A DNA stretch of 21,515 nucleotides from an archaeon (GCA_024274695.1 JAJSAI010000030.1:1-21515), one strand, 5' to 3'. Counted from the stretch's first letter, positions 1 through 6,999 are shown. Made by a program: numbers and translations. Notes: generated from the sequence alone by a model not told the origin.

Positions 1-765
1 AAAGAAGTTGGGATTGTGAAAAAGGGTTTTCCGTTAGAGGAGTACGAGAGGATCAAAAGGAGTTTCAGAACGTGGGACGCCACCCAGGAAGCGTGGGAGG
101 AGAGAATCTTCAAGAGCAAGAAGGAGGTGCTGAGGGTAAAGAGAGCCGCTCGGTGGACGTCAAGCGTTTTTGAAGATGTCCTGGCAAACGTTTCCCCAGG
201 CATGACAGAAAAGCAGGTTGCTGCAGCGCTTGCCGGGAAACTCCTTGAGAAGGCCGAAGCACTCTCATTCCCCACGATCGTGGCAAGCGGGCCTAATTCC
301 CAGAGAATACACGTTTACCCCACTAACCGCAAGCTGAGGAGAGGAGATCTCGTGATAATAGACGCAGGGGTTATCATGAACGGATACTGTTCTGACATGA
401 CAAGAACCCTCCTCCTGGGAAACAATAAAAAGAAAAGAGAGCTTATTGAAGCGTGCGCGAGCGCCCTGGATGCTTTTGAAGACACTAACCCTGCCACGGT
501 AGAGGACGCTGTTAACGCGATAGAAAACGCGTTGGGAAAAAAGAAAAAATTCGTAAAGTACGCTTACGGTCACGGTATAGGCGCTGACGTTCATGAGCCG
601 CCCACCCTCCAGAAGGGCAGCAGGCTAACGTTCAGGAAAAACGTGACCTTGGCAGTGGAGCCCGGACTGCACGCAAAGGGCGTGGGGGGCGCGAGAATAG
701 AAGACGACTACTACTACAACGGAAGAAAATGGGAGAGGCTGACGAAATGCTGGAGGATGCTCTAA
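1..765 (+). CDS. M24-family Xaa-Pro aminopeptidase/dipeptidase, 5' end outside the window
   Basis: A metallopeptidase of the pita-bread (M24) fold, probably a cytoplasmic enzyme that removes residues next to proline. Counting from an in-frame GTG at 16, all five metal ligands are visible: Asp116 (IIDAG), Asp127 (SDMTRT), His186 (GHGIG), Glu215 (VEPG) and Glu229 (RIEDD), plus supporting His100 and His193. The frame stays open to base 1, and residues before about 30 look like the tail of the N-terminal creatinase-type domain. Full PepQ-like proteins are about 350 residues, so I take the gene as truncated by the window edge and the GTG at 16 as internal. It ends with TAA and overlaps the start of the phosphatase gene, suggesting one transcript. 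M24 membership is firm; prolidase versus aminopeptidase P is not resolved. Confidence 0.9.
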   Translation, partial: KEVGIVKKGFPLEEYERIKRSFRTWDATQEAWEERIFKSKKEVLRVKRAARWTSSVFEDVLANVSPGMTEKQVAAALAGKLLEKAEALSFPTIVASGPNSQRIHVYPTNRKLRRGDLVIIDAGVIMNGYCSDMTRTLLLGNNKKKRELIEACASALDAFEDTNPATVEDAVNAIENALGKKKKFVKYAYGHGIGADVHEPPTLQKGSRLTFRKNVTLAVEPGLHAKGVGGARIEDDYYYNGRKWERLTKCWRML

Positions 766-1298
766 GGATAGTGAAAAAGCATGTTCCTGTACTATTGATC
801 GTCTGCATAGCCACTGCGCTGTGCCTTCCCCTGGACGAACCGGTGGAGAAGGTAGTCAGCGAGTACAGGACTCCCCAGACCGTGAGAGTGGCAGAGGCTG
901 TCACTGTCATAGGCAACGTCTACTACGGCATACCCACTCTTCTTGGGATAGTGTTCCTCGCCAGGAGAAAGGACTTCCGAAGAGCTCTGCTGGCCGTGCT
1001 CATGGCAGTCACGGCCGCGTTCATAATAAAAGGGATCGTGAGCAGGCAGAGGCCTATTCCCGCCGGAAAGTTTGACGCGTACCCGTCAGGACACACTGCA
1101 GCATCATTTTCTTTATTCGGTGTCCTGGCAGAGTCCACCAGAAGAAGGCGTGTCCTGATAGTGCCTGCCATGGTGGGAATCAGCAGGATAGTCCTGGGCA
1201 GGCACTACCTCAGCGACGTGGTCATGGGAGCAGGAATAGGGATAGTCATGGCAATGGCTTCAGGGGACATCCTGAAGCTCATTCGGTCTCGAGCTTGA
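747..1298 (+). CDS. PAP2-superfamily membrane phosphatase
   Basis: An integral membrane phosphatase, probably acting on lipid phosphates or polyprenyl diphosphates at the outer membrane face. The three PAP2 signatures are present: K-x6-RP (KGIVSRQRP), PSGH, and SR-x5-H-x3-D (SRIVLGRHYLSD), which hold the catalytic histidines and aspartate. Several hydrophobic helices surround them and the length of about 183 residues is usual for short PAP2 proteins. I chose ATG 747 because a GGGAGAGG ribosome site lies 8 nt upstream; ATG 729 in the same frame would add six residues. Either start overlaps the preceding peptidase gene, so translation is probably coupled. The 3' end overlaps the convergent small gene by 20 nt. 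The substrate cannot be told from sequence. Confidence 0.9.
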   Translation: MLEDALRIVKKHVPVLLIVCIATALCLPLDEPVEKVVSEYRTPQTVRVAEAVTVIGNVYYGIPTLLGIVFLARRKDFRRALLAVLMAVTAAFIIKGIVSRQRPIPAGKFDAYPSGHTAASFSLFGVLAESTRRRRVLIVPAMVGISRIVLGRHYLSDVVMGAGIGIVMAMASGDILKLIRSRA

Positions 1299-1500
1299 AC
1301 ACCACCGTGGTTCCTTTCAGGGTCTCGTAAACCTGGTCCGCCAGGTTTATGGCATCCTCTACGGTCGCGTGTTTTCCCCAGTCGTAAACGTAGTCGTAGT
1401 TGCCCTTGACCGGCCTGAAGCCCATGGACATGAGTCTTTGAGTGATCTCGCTTGTCCTCTCTCCCCTTGTGTCAAACCATATCGTGAGGTACGATTTCAT
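1279..1500 (-). CDS. small conserved protein, tandem paralogue A (73 aa)
   Basis: Unknown function. The protein matches its upstream neighbour without gaps at about 37 of 73 positions, including the block GFRPVKGNYD, then YDWG, and a C-terminal FKLET. I chose ATG 1500 because it makes both copies exactly 73 residues; an upstream start at 1518 would add six residues with no counterpart. The predicted layout is strand, helix, two strands, helix, strand, which would fit a small ferredoxin-like alpha/beta fold. There is no signal peptide or membrane segment. It lies 4 nt after paralogue B, so both are probably on one transcript, and its last 20 nt overlap the end of the convergent phosphatase gene. 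Selection on both copies is implied because conserved residues run end to end. Confidence 0.82.
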   Translation of the reverse strand: MKSYLTIWFDTRGERTSEITQRLMSMGFRPVKGNYDYVYDWGKHATVEDAINLADQVYETLKGTTVVFKLETE

Positions 1501-1504
1501 ACTA

Positions 1505-1726
1505 TCACACCGTTTCAAGCTTGAACAGGACAGCCGCGTCCTTCAACAGCGCCTGGACCCTGTCTCCCAGGTCCAGCACCTCCTCCACGGTCACGGGCCG
1601 GCCCCAGTCATACTCCATGTCATAGTTCCCCTTGACAGGCCTAAAGCCTATGTCCTCAAGCTTTTTTATGACCTGCGAAGGAGGTATTCCCTCGCTGTTG
1701 AACCAGAGCGTGATGTACGTTTTCAT
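1505..1726 (-). CDS. small conserved protein, tandem paralogue B (73 aa)
   Basis: Unknown function; first gene of a two-gene transcript with paralogue A. It shares about half of its residues with that copy without a gap: W8, F9, the block from Gly27 to Asp36, YDWG at 39-42, TVE at 46-48 and FKLET at 68-72. Differences cluster in the first helix (around residues 14-26) and the second helix, as expected if the two copies form a heteromer or bind different partners, though that is inference. A TATA-like box at 1750-1757 lies about 27 nt from the start codon, which supports ATG 1726 and a leaderless message. No Cys, no transmembrane segment. I do not recognise a named family. Confidence 0.85.
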   Translation of the reverse strand: MKTYITLWFNSEGIPPSQVIKKLEDIGFRPVKGNYDMEYDWGRPVTVEEVLDLGDRVQALLKDAAVLFKLETV

Positions 1727-1749
1727 GTGAGATATTCCGGCCTAAGGGG

Positions 1750-1757
1750 TATAAAAA
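1750..1757 (-). promoter_or_regulatory. TATA-like box for the tandem paralogue pair
   Basis: Reads TTTTTATA on the minus strand, centred about 27 nt before the start codon at 1726. It lies back to back with the box of the divergent methyltransferase gene. Confidence 0.6.
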
Positions 1758-1775
1758 AGTTCTCTTGGAGGAAAA

Positions 1776-1786
1776 CTTTTATTATT
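1776..1786 (+). promoter_or_regulatory. TATA-like box for the Mtq2-like gene
   Basis: CTTTTATTATT, centred about 30 nt before ATG 1811. No ribosome site lies between box and start, suggesting a leaderless or nearly leaderless message. Confidence 0.55.
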
Positions 1787-1810
1787 CTGGCGCGCGGATT
1801 TTCCAATCAG

Positions 1811-2371
1811 ATGGTGTACTCTCCCGCCGAAGACTCTTGGCTGCTCGCAGAACATGTTCCCGAACCCTTCGGGTCAAGAGAGTTCCTGGACCTTGGGTGC
1901 GGTACAGGGGTCGTAGGCGTTACCGCGGCCAAGAAGGGATGGAGGGTCACCTGCACTGACTTAGACCCTCTCGCGGTGGAAAGCGCGCGGGAGAACTTCG
2001 AACAGCATGGCCTTCCCGGAGAGTTCCTGGTGGGAAACCTGTTCGAGCCCGTGCGCGGAAGAAGGTTTGACGTGATAGCATTCAACCCCCCTTACCTCCC
2101 AACAGGCCCTGAAGACAAGAAGGCTGAAGACAGGATCGTGTGGGACGGAGGGCCTGACGGGGCGCGGCTTGCCGTGGAAGCGGTCAAGAGCGCTGGAGAC
2201 CATCTCGCCCCAGGAGGAGTAATGCTTCTGCTCGCATCCAGCCTGGGCAATGTCAAAAGGATCGTCAGGACAGCAGGAGAATCTGGGCTGACGGCGAGGG
2301 TGATCGCGGGCAAGAGGCTTTTCTTCGAAGAGCTGGTTGTGCTGGAGATCGCCCGGAAAAACACTTTCTGA
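1811..2371 (+). CDS. HemK2/Mtq2-like protein-glutamine N5-methyltransferase
   Basis: A class I SAM-dependent methyltransferase of about 186 residues, probably the archaeal counterpart of eukaryotic Mtq2/HemK2 that methylates the GGQ glutamine of release factor aRF1. It starts with the family-typical YSPAEDSWLL, has the SAM-binding motif LDLGCGTG at 26-33, an acidic motif II (TCTDLDP) and the catalytic NPPY at 92-95. The reading frame is open far upstream, but that part is antisense to the tandem paralogues and unlike the family; ATG 1811 restores the usual N-terminus and sits about 30 nt after a TATA-like box. In eukaryotes and haloarchaea this enzyme class works with the small partner Trm112; no clear Trm112 gene is seen here. 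Lysine or tRNA targets cannot be ruled out. Confidence 0.87.
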   Translation: MVYSPAEDSWLLAEHVPEPFGSREFLDLGCGTGVVGVTAAKKGWRVTCTDLDPLAVESARENFEQHGLPGEFLVGNLFEPVRGRRFDVIAFNPPYLPTGPEDKKAEDRIVWDGGPDGARLAVEAVKSAGDHLAPGGVMLLLASSLGNVKRIVRTAGESGLTARVIAGKRLFFEELVVLEIARKNTF

Positions 2372-2398
2372 ATACTCGTCGGCCGCGCGTGAGAAACT

Positions 2399-2407
2399 GT
2401 TATATAA
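2399..2407 (+). promoter_or_regulatory. TATA box for mcm
   Basis: GTTATATAA, close to the archaeal consensus and centred about 29 nt before ATG 2432. It rules against TTG 2408 as the helicase start. Confidence 0.7.
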
Positions 2408-2431
2408 TTGTTGGGACAGAAAAGGGTTCTG

Positions 2432-4504
2432 ATGACCGAAGCGCCCGTTTCAAAGGAAGTACTGTTCGAAGACTTCTTCAACCTGCCGAAGTACAGGAGG
2501 GCGCTTAACGAACTGTCCCTTTCTTACCCTCAAAAGAAGAGCCTAGAAGTAGACTATCATGATCTAGACGAGTACAACATAGACCTTGCCGACGAGCTCC
2601 TGGAAAGACCTCACGAAGTGATAGAGGCTGCTGAAAGGGCAATAGAGAACATGGGAGTCCTGTCGCCGCAGGGGGAGATAGTAAAACCTCACGTCAGATT
2701 CCATTCCATTCCAGAGTCCAACAAGATACTCATAAGGAACATTAACTCCAGCTGGATAAACAGGATGCTCTGCCTTGAGGGAGTGATAACCAAAATAACC
2801 ACGGTGAAACCGAAGATAAGCACTGCAGTGTTCAAGTGCAACAGCTGCGAGAGAGTGTACAGGATAGAACAGCACAGGTACCAGGACGCGCTGAAGACTC
2901 CTGGAGAGTGCGTGTGCGGGAAGAAATCGTTCACCCTCCTTGTTGAGGACTCCGAGTTCGTGGACGTGCAGAGGGCAGAAATCCAGGAGCCTCTGGAGTA
3001 CATGAGGGGAGGAGAACAGGCCAAGAGTGTCACGGTGTGGCTCTCGTCAGACCTGACAAACAAGTTCGTTGCAGGAGACAAGATAGAGGTAACAGGAGTC
3101 CTAAAGCTTAACACCGGGAAAAAGAAAAGCTCCGTGTACGATGTTTTTGTTGACGCGAACCACGTCAAGAAACTGGAGCAGGAGTTCGAGGAAATAGAGA
3201 TAAGCGAGGAGGACCGAGAATGGATTCACGAGATGAGCAAAGACCCCAAGATCTATGAGAAGATAGTGGCGTCCATCGCACCCAGCATTTACGGTCACAA
3301 GGAAATAAAAGAGGCTATCGCCCTGCAGTTGTTCGGGGGGACTGCGGGGAAAGTAAAGCCTGACGGAATGAAGATAAGGTCTGACATGCACATCCTGCTC
3401 ATAGGAGACCCTGGGACCGCGAAAACACAGTTGCTCAGGTACGTGAAGGAACTCGCTCCAAAGGGGATATACGTTTCAGGAAAATCTTCTTCTGGAGCAG
3501 GGCTCACGGCCACCGCAGAAAAGGATGATTTCGCGGAGGGAGGCTGGACCCTGAAGGCAGGAGCCCTGGTGCTCGCGGCAGGAGGGATAGCGCTCATAGA
3601 CGAGTTCGACAAGATGGGGGACGAGGACAGGAGCAGCATGCACGAGGCCATGGAAAGCCAGACCATCTCCGTGGCGAAGGCGGGGATAGTGACCACGTTC
3701 AGGGCGAACGCGAGCATACTCGCGGCGGCGAACCCCAAGTACGGAAGGTACGATCCATTCGACCCGCCGGCAGAACAGTTCAACATCCCGCCGACAATAC
3801 TCTCAAGGTTTGACCTCATATTCCCGATCAGGGACGTGCTGAACCCTCAGAGGGACAGCGAGATGGCTGACCACATCCTCCTCACCCACAAGCTCGCGGC
3901 CAAGAGCAGGAGGGAGGAGCTCACCGAGGAAGAGAAAAAGGATGTCATACCAGTCATAGAACCTGAGAAGCTCAGGAAGTACATCGCGTACGCGAGAAAG
4001 AACTCGCACCCAATACTCTCGGACGAGGCGATAGAAAGAATAAAAAGGTTTTACGTGGACATGAGAAAACTTGGGGAAACCCAGAAGTCCGTACCCATAA
4101 CCGCCAGGTACCTTGAGGCGATAGTGAGGCTGGCGGAAGCCAGTGCCAAGGTAAGGCTCAGCGACACCGTGGAACTCCAGGATGCTGAAAGGGCCATAAG
4201 ACTCCTGCAGTTCTCCCTCAGGGAGATAGGGGTTGATCCAGAAACCGGCCAGTTCGACATCGACATAATAGCCACGGGCACTCCCAAATCCAAGGCGGAC
4301 AAGATAAAAACAGTGCGCAGGATAATCAAGGACATCTCCTCAGAAAAGGGAGAAGCAACGCACGCTGACGTGCTGGAAGAAGCCAAGAAGAACGGCATAA
4401 ATCCCGAGGACCTTGAGGAGATACTCAACGTGCTCAGAAGAGAAGGGGACATATACTCTCCGAAGCACGGGGTGTACAAGCCGGCTGAAAGAAGGGAGGG
4501 CTGA
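2432..4504 (+). CDS. mcm: MCM replicative DNA helicase
   Basis: The minichromosome maintenance helicase that unwinds DNA at the replication fork as a hexamer. The 690 residues hold an N-terminal DNA-binding region with a zinc site (C136, C139, C160, C162), an AAA+ core with Walker A GDPGTAKT at 325-332, Walker B LIDEFDKM with Asp390-Glu391, an arginine-finger SRFD at 458-461, and a C-terminal winged-helix segment. There is no intein. I chose ATG 2432 over the in-frame TTG 2408 because the TTG lies at the edge of the likely TATA box (2399-2407). The last zinc ligands are spaced C-x-C rather than the more usual C-x2-C. The presenilin-like gene follows directly, so they are probably co-transcribed. 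Confidence 0.97.
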   Translation: MTEAPVSKEVLFEDFFNLPKYRRALNELSLSYPQKKSLEVDYHDLDEYNIDLADELLERPHEVIEAAERAIENMGVLSPQGEIVKPHVRFHSIPESNKILIRNINSSWINRMLCLEGVITKITTVKPKISTAVFKCNSCERVYRIEQHRYQDALKTPGECVCGKKSFTLLVEDSEFVDVQRAEIQEPLEYMRGGEQAKSVTVWLSSDLTNKFVAGDKIEVTGVLKLNTGKKKSSVYDVFVDANHVKKLEQEFEEIEISEEDREWIHEMSKDPKIYEKIVASIAPSIYGHKEIKEAIALQLFGGTAGKVKPDGMKIRSDMHILLIGDPGTAKTQLLRYVKELAPKGIYVSGKSSSGAGLTATAEKDDFAEGGWTLKAGALVLAAGGIALIDEFDKMGDEDRSSMHEAMESQTISVAKAGIVTTFRANASILAAANPKYGRYDPFDPPAEQFNIPPTILSRFDLIFPIRDVLNPQRDSEMADHILLTHKLAAKSRREELTEEEKKDVIPVIEPEKLRKYIAYARKNSHPILSDEAIERIKRFYVDMRKLGETQKSVPITARYLEAIVRLAEASAKVRLSDTVELQDAERAIRLLQFSLREIGVDPETGQFDIDIIATGTPKSKADKIKTVRRIIKDISSEKGEATHADVLEEAKKNGINPEDLEEILNVLRREGDIYSPKHGVYKPAERREG
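4494..4500 (+). promoter_or_regulatory. strong ribosome site before an unusual start of the presenilin-like gene
   Basis: GGGAGGG inside the end of mcm. It is 6 nt before ATA 4507, which is in frame, but 27 nt before TTG 4528, the only ordinary start. Confidence 0.5.
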
Positions 4505-4527
4505 GCATAGAAAGAACAAAAGCGGTC

Positions 4528-5373
4528 TTGTTCGCTCTCGCTCTGTTCCTGCTCGTGCAGGCCATCGGGCTCGCCACCGCGTACAGGTTCAACCAGCTGG
4601 TGGGACAGGGGGTCCTTGAACCAGCGTTCCAGAACCCGCAGGACCCTGGGAACTCTCTGGTCCTGTTCGCGTACATTCTGGCAGTAACGGGCATCGTGAT
4701 ACTCATCATAAGACTAAGGAAAAGACTTTTGGTCTTAGTAGAGGCCATGGCCGTGTTCCTGGCCTCTGACATAGTTTTCGAGCTCCTCATACCCGTGGGC
4801 ATTATGGGAGTGTCAGTAGGGCCCTTCCTGGCCCTCGCGCTAACACTCTGGAAGATCAGAAGGCCGACTCCCTTAAGCCAGAATACTGCCCTCGTGCTGT
4901 CGGTTTCAGGAGCAGGAGCGCTTCTGGGAGCGTCCATGGGAATACTTCCCGTGCTCGTGCTCATGCTCGCGCTCTCTGCGTACGACTTCGTTTCTGTCTT
5001 CCTCACCAAGCACATGGTCTACATGGCTAAGGCAATAACAGAAAGGCCAATGGCCTTCACCGCGTCAATACCCTGCCAGTTCAAAAAGCCAGTGAAGGTA
5101 AAGGATGTACGGTCTGGGAAGACGCTGAGGAAAAAGGTTCATGTTTTCCAGCTCGGAGGAGGGGACTTTGCCATCCCCCTCGTTTTCACCAGCAGTGTAC
5201 TCACGTACGCTTCTCCGGTTCACGCTCTAGCGGCCGCCGCAGGGGCAGCAGTCTCGCTCGTGCTCCTGTTCGAGTACGTTACCCGCAGGCCGGGAAACGT
5301 CCTGCCGGCCCTGCCTCCATTGTGCGCTGGCGCGAGCATTGGGTTCGTGCTCGCGGCAGTAGCCCTCGGGTGA
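4528..5373 (+). CDS. presenilin/signal-peptide-peptidase family intramembrane aspartyl protease
   Basis: An archaeal presenilin homologue (peptidase family A22) expected to cut transmembrane helices within the membrane. Counting from TTG 4528, the signatures are YD with Asp153 in a hydrophobic helix, GxGD as GGGD with Asp213, and a PAL motif near 260 (PALPP); they occur in the right order and the protein is almost all hydrophobic helices. A polar, lysine-rich loop (about 184-204) separates the two catalytic helices, where presenilins have their cytoplasmic loop. The start is uncertain: TTG 4528 is the only ordinary start, but a strong GGGAGGG site at 4494-4500 points to ATA 4507, which would add seven residues including charged ERTK before the first helix. 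The gene follows MCM almost without a gap. Natural substrates are unknown. Confidence 0.88.
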   Translation: MFALALFLLVQAIGLATAYRFNQLVGQGVLEPAFQNPQDPGNSLVLFAYILAVTGIVILIIRLRKRLLVLVEAMAVFLASDIVFELLIPVGIMGVSVGPFLALALTLWKIRRPTPLSQNTALVLSVSGAGALLGASMGILPVLVLMLALSAYDFVSVFLTKHMVYMAKAITERPMAFTASIPCQFKKPVKVKDVRSGKTLRKKVHVFQLGGGDFAIPLVFTSSVLTYASPVHALAAAAGAAVSLVLLFEYVTRRPGNVLPALPPLCAGASIGFVLAAVALG

Positions 5374-5376
5374 TCG

Positions 5377-5386
5377 TATTAAAAAC
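5377..5386 (+). promoter_or_regulatory. TATA-like box for the translation-initiation operon
   Basis: TATTAAAAAC, centred about 28 nt before ATG 5410 and just after the presenilin-like stop. Confidence 0.6.
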
Positions 5387-5409
5387 CAGCGCATTCAATA
5401 AAATAAGAG

Positions 5410-5709
5410 ATGACAAAATTCCTGAACCCAGAAGATCTTGACCGCCTTGAAGAAAACGAGAGGTTTGTAACCGCTGGAAAAGTGACGAGAGTACTGAAAA
5501 AAGAGAACAGTACAGTAATAGGGTTCGGGGATCATGCGGTGATATGCTTCCATGACCCAAGAGTAAAGGAAGGAGACACGGTGAGGATCGTAGGAAGAAA
5601 GGGACAGAAGCTGCCGATAGCAGAAGCAGTAAAAAAAGTCCCTGAGGAATACCTGGAGCTCTGGGCGAAGGAAGTTGGGAAAGAAGGCCCCTTCGTGGAA
5701 GAACTTTGA
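5410..5709 (+). CDS. small OB-fold-like protein of unknown function (99 aa)
   Basis: I do not recognise a named family. The middle (about residues 19-75) alternates short beta strands with Gly and Lys (TAGKVTRVL, STVIGFGDHAVICF, DTVRIVGRKGQKL) in a way that suggests a five-stranded OB barrel, the fold used by many nucleic-acid-binding proteins. The flanks are acidic helices and the C-terminal helix ends in EEL. A TATA-like box at 5377-5386 lies about 28 nt before the ATG, so this is probably the first gene of the aIF2-beta/DUF424/aIF1A operon; the next gene starts 11 nt downstream. Its position between replication and translation genes is consistent with an RNA- or DNA-binding role, but this is inference. 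Confidence 0.8.
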   Translation: MTKFLNPEDLDRLEENERFVTAGKVTRVLKKENSTVIGFGDHAVICFHDPRVKEGDTVRIVGRKGQKLPIAEAVKKVPEEYLELWAKEVGKEGPFVEEL

Positions 5710-5717
5710 AGGTGATC
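5710..5717 (+). promoter_or_regulatory. ribosome binding site deciding the aIF2-beta start
   Basis: AGGTGATC (5710-5717) matches the complement of the archaeal 16S 3' end and precedes ATG 5721; it selects this ATG over TTG 5706. Confidence 0.65.
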
Positions 5718-5720
5718 ATC

Positions 5721-6128
5721 ATGGAAACGTACGAGGAAATGCTCGCAAAAGTGTACGAAAAACTGCCTGAGAAAAAGGGCGAGGGCGAAAGGTTCGAAAT
5801 GCCTAAATTCCGCTCGTTCATAGAAGGAAAGACAACTGTCATCACGAACTTTAAGGACGTTGTCAGCACCCTGAGAAGAGACCCTCAGCACCTCCTAAAG
5901 TTCCTGAACCGAGAGCTCGCGACACCAGCACACTATGACGGCAGAAGAGCAATACTGCAAGGAAGGTTCAAGGAGGAACAGCTGAACGCGAGGCTCACAG
6001 CATACGTTAAAGAGTACGTCCTGTGCAAGGAATGCAGAAAACCGGACACAGAACTGATCGTCTTCGAGGGAGTGAAGTACAAGAGATGCGAGGCCTGCGG
6101 GGCCAGGGCGCCGGTGAAGCCACTGTGA
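5721..6128 (+). CDS. translation initiation factor aIF2 subunit beta
   Basis: The beta subunit of archaeal initiation factor 2, which with the gamma and alpha subunits carries initiator Met-tRNA to the small ribosomal subunit. The 135 residues are the usual length. The N-terminal helix (METYEEMLAKVYEKLP) that contacts gamma, the central alpha-beta domain (TTVITNFKDVVSTLRRDPQHLLKF split by the family's conserved N and R/H residues), and the C-terminal zinc ribbon with C102, C105, C123 and C126 are all visible. ATG 5721 is chosen because an AGGTGATC ribosome site, matching the end of 16S rRNA, lies just before it; an upstream TTG at 5706 would overlap the preceding gene. The stop overlaps the DUF424 start as GTGA. 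Confidence 0.96.
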   Translation: METYEEMLAKVYEKLPEKKGEGERFEMPKFRSFIEGKTTVITNFKDVVSTLRRDPQHLLKFLNRELATPAHYDGRRAILQGRFKEEQLNARLTAYVKEYVLCKECRKPDTELIVFEGVKYKRCEACGARAPVKPL

Positions 6129-6403
6129 GGTTCTACGCCAAACGCCACCAGGACACGCTAGCAGTATGCGACGAGAAACTCCTCGGCAAGTCCTTCGAAG
6201 AAGGGGAGAAAGTGCTCACAGTAAGCGAGAGTTTCTACCAGGGCGGCCTAGTAACGCCCGAAGAAGCTGTTGGCATGATACGAGAAAGCAACAACGGAAT
6301 GCTAGCAGGAAATAATATAGTGGACCTTGCCCTGCAGGAAGGTCTGGTAAAAGAGTACGACACCGTGAAAAAAATTAAATACGCGTTATACGTTAAGATG
6401 TGA
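6125..6403 (+). CDS. DUF424 family protein
   Basis: A 92-residue archaeal protein of the DUF424 family. The family pattern is clear: a short N-terminal strand, then CDEKLLGKSFEEG, the strand VLTVSESFYQGG and a central segment built around GNNIVDLALQEGLV. The role is not established, but the gene commonly lies beside translation-initiation genes in archaea, and here it is between aIF2-beta and aIF1A. The GTG start overlaps the TGA of aIF2-beta in the four bases GTGA, so the two are translationally coupled; a GGTGAAG site lies upstream inside the previous gene. The longer upstream frame reads the aIF2-beta zinc ribbon out of frame and is not coding. Cytoplasmic; no membrane segment. Confidence 0.88.
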   Translation: MRFYAKRHQDTLAVCDEKLLGKSFEEGEKVLTVSESFYQGGLVTPEEAVGMIRESNNGMLAGNNIVDLALQEGLVKEYDTVKKIKYALYVKM

Positions 6404-6407
6404 TAGT

Positions 6408-6713
6408 ATGAAGAGGAACCGAGACAAAGGAACGGATGAAGTGCTCAGGGTAAAACTCCCTAACGAGAAACAGGTTTTCGGCAGGGTGGAGGCCCTGCTC
6501 GGAGGAAGGAGAATGAGGGTAAAATGCAGTGACGACAGGATAAGAATCTGCAGAGTCCCTGGGAGAGTACGGCTCCCCAGGATAAGAGAAGACGACTACG
6601 TGCTGGTAGAACCCTGGGAAGTAGGAGGCCATGACCGGGGGGACGTTGTGTACAAGTACAGAGAAACCGAGGTACAGTGGCTCAAGAAAAGAGGGTACCT
6701 GGAAGGCCTCTGA
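6408..6713 (+). CDS. translation initiation factor aIF1A
   Basis: The archaeal homologue of eIF1A/bacterial IF1, which occupies the ribosomal A site during start-codon selection. The 101 residues contain the S1-like OB domain: EVLRVKLPNEKQVFGRVEALLGG, then RRMRVKCSDDRIRICRVPG and the strand DYVLVEPWE, followed by a C-terminal helix with YKYRETEVQWLKKRGYL. The N-terminus is basic (KRNRDKG), as expected for the flexible tail that reaches the decoding centre. The ATG at 6408 lies 4 nt after the DUF424 stop, so it is the last gene of the initiation operon. It ends 9 nt before the stop of a convergent small membrane protein gene. Confidence 0.95.
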   Translation: MKRNRDKGTDEVLRVKLPNEKQVFGRVEALLGGRRMRVKCSDDRIRICRVPGRVRLPRIREDDYVLVEPWEVGGHDRGDVVYKYRETEVQWLKKRGYLEGL

Positions 6714-6722
6714 AGGAAAAGA

Positions 6723-6929
6723 TCATGTTGGAATGTACCCGAACGCGAGAAGAAAACCTACTACTCCTGCCAGGACTATGATCCTCCAGTCCCTAGTAAC
6801 CATCCTGGCGATCATCATGAACATGAGGATTATCCCAAGCCCGAAAAGGACCCTGAGCTCGGAATAGTACGGGACAACCCTCGGGACCACGTTCTCCCAT
6901 AACATGTCAGTAATGGACAGGAGAGTCAT
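6723..6929 (-). CDS. small two-helix membrane protein (68 aa)
   Basis: Unknown function. After about 26 N-terminal residues there are two hydrophobic helices, roughly 27-43 (VLFGLGIILMFMMIARM) and 48-66 (WRIIVLAGVVGFLLAFGYI), with a short charged turn TRD between them, so it is a helical hairpin in the membrane. A TATA-like box at 6951-6960 is centred about 26 nt from the start codon, supporting ATG 6929 and a leaderless single-gene message. An overlapping plus-strand frame has no such pattern and runs out of the end of aIF1A, so I prefer this strand. The assignment is moderate because the gene is short and I see no family motif. Confidence 0.6.
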   Translation of the reverse strand: MTLLSITDMLWENVVPRVVPYYSELRVLFGLGIILMFMMIARMVTRDWRIIVLAGVVGFLLAFGYIPT

Positions 6930-6950
6930 CAGTATACAAACTCAGGAATC

Positions 6951-6960
6951 CTTTAAAAAA
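6951..6960 (-). promoter_or_regulatory. TATA-like box for the 68-residue membrane protein
   Basis: Reads TTTTTTAAAG on the minus strand, centred 26 nt from ATG 6929. It is divergent to the box at 6969-6979. Confidence 0.5.
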
Positions 6961-6968
6961 ACATCCTG

Positions 6969-6979
6969 CTTATTATAAG
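6969..6979 (+). promoter_or_regulatory. TATA-like box for the basic protein/BtrH-like operon
   Basis: CTTATTATAAG, centred 26 nt before ATG 7000; a GAGGAGG ribosome site at 6984-6990 also precedes this start. Confidence 0.55.
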
Positions 6980-6999
6980 CCCAGAGGAGGTTATGCGCG

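Noticed and set aside
1442-1810. N-terminal extension of the Mtq2-like methyltransferase
   Set aside because: This part is antisense to the two paralogues, has no family similarity and lies upstream of a good TATA-like box; ATG 1811 gives the usual N-terminus.
6631-6867. Plus-strand gene after aIF1A
   Set aside because: It starts inside aIF1A in another frame, has low-complexity composition and no promoter; the minus-strand frame has two clean membrane helices and a well-placed TATA-like box.
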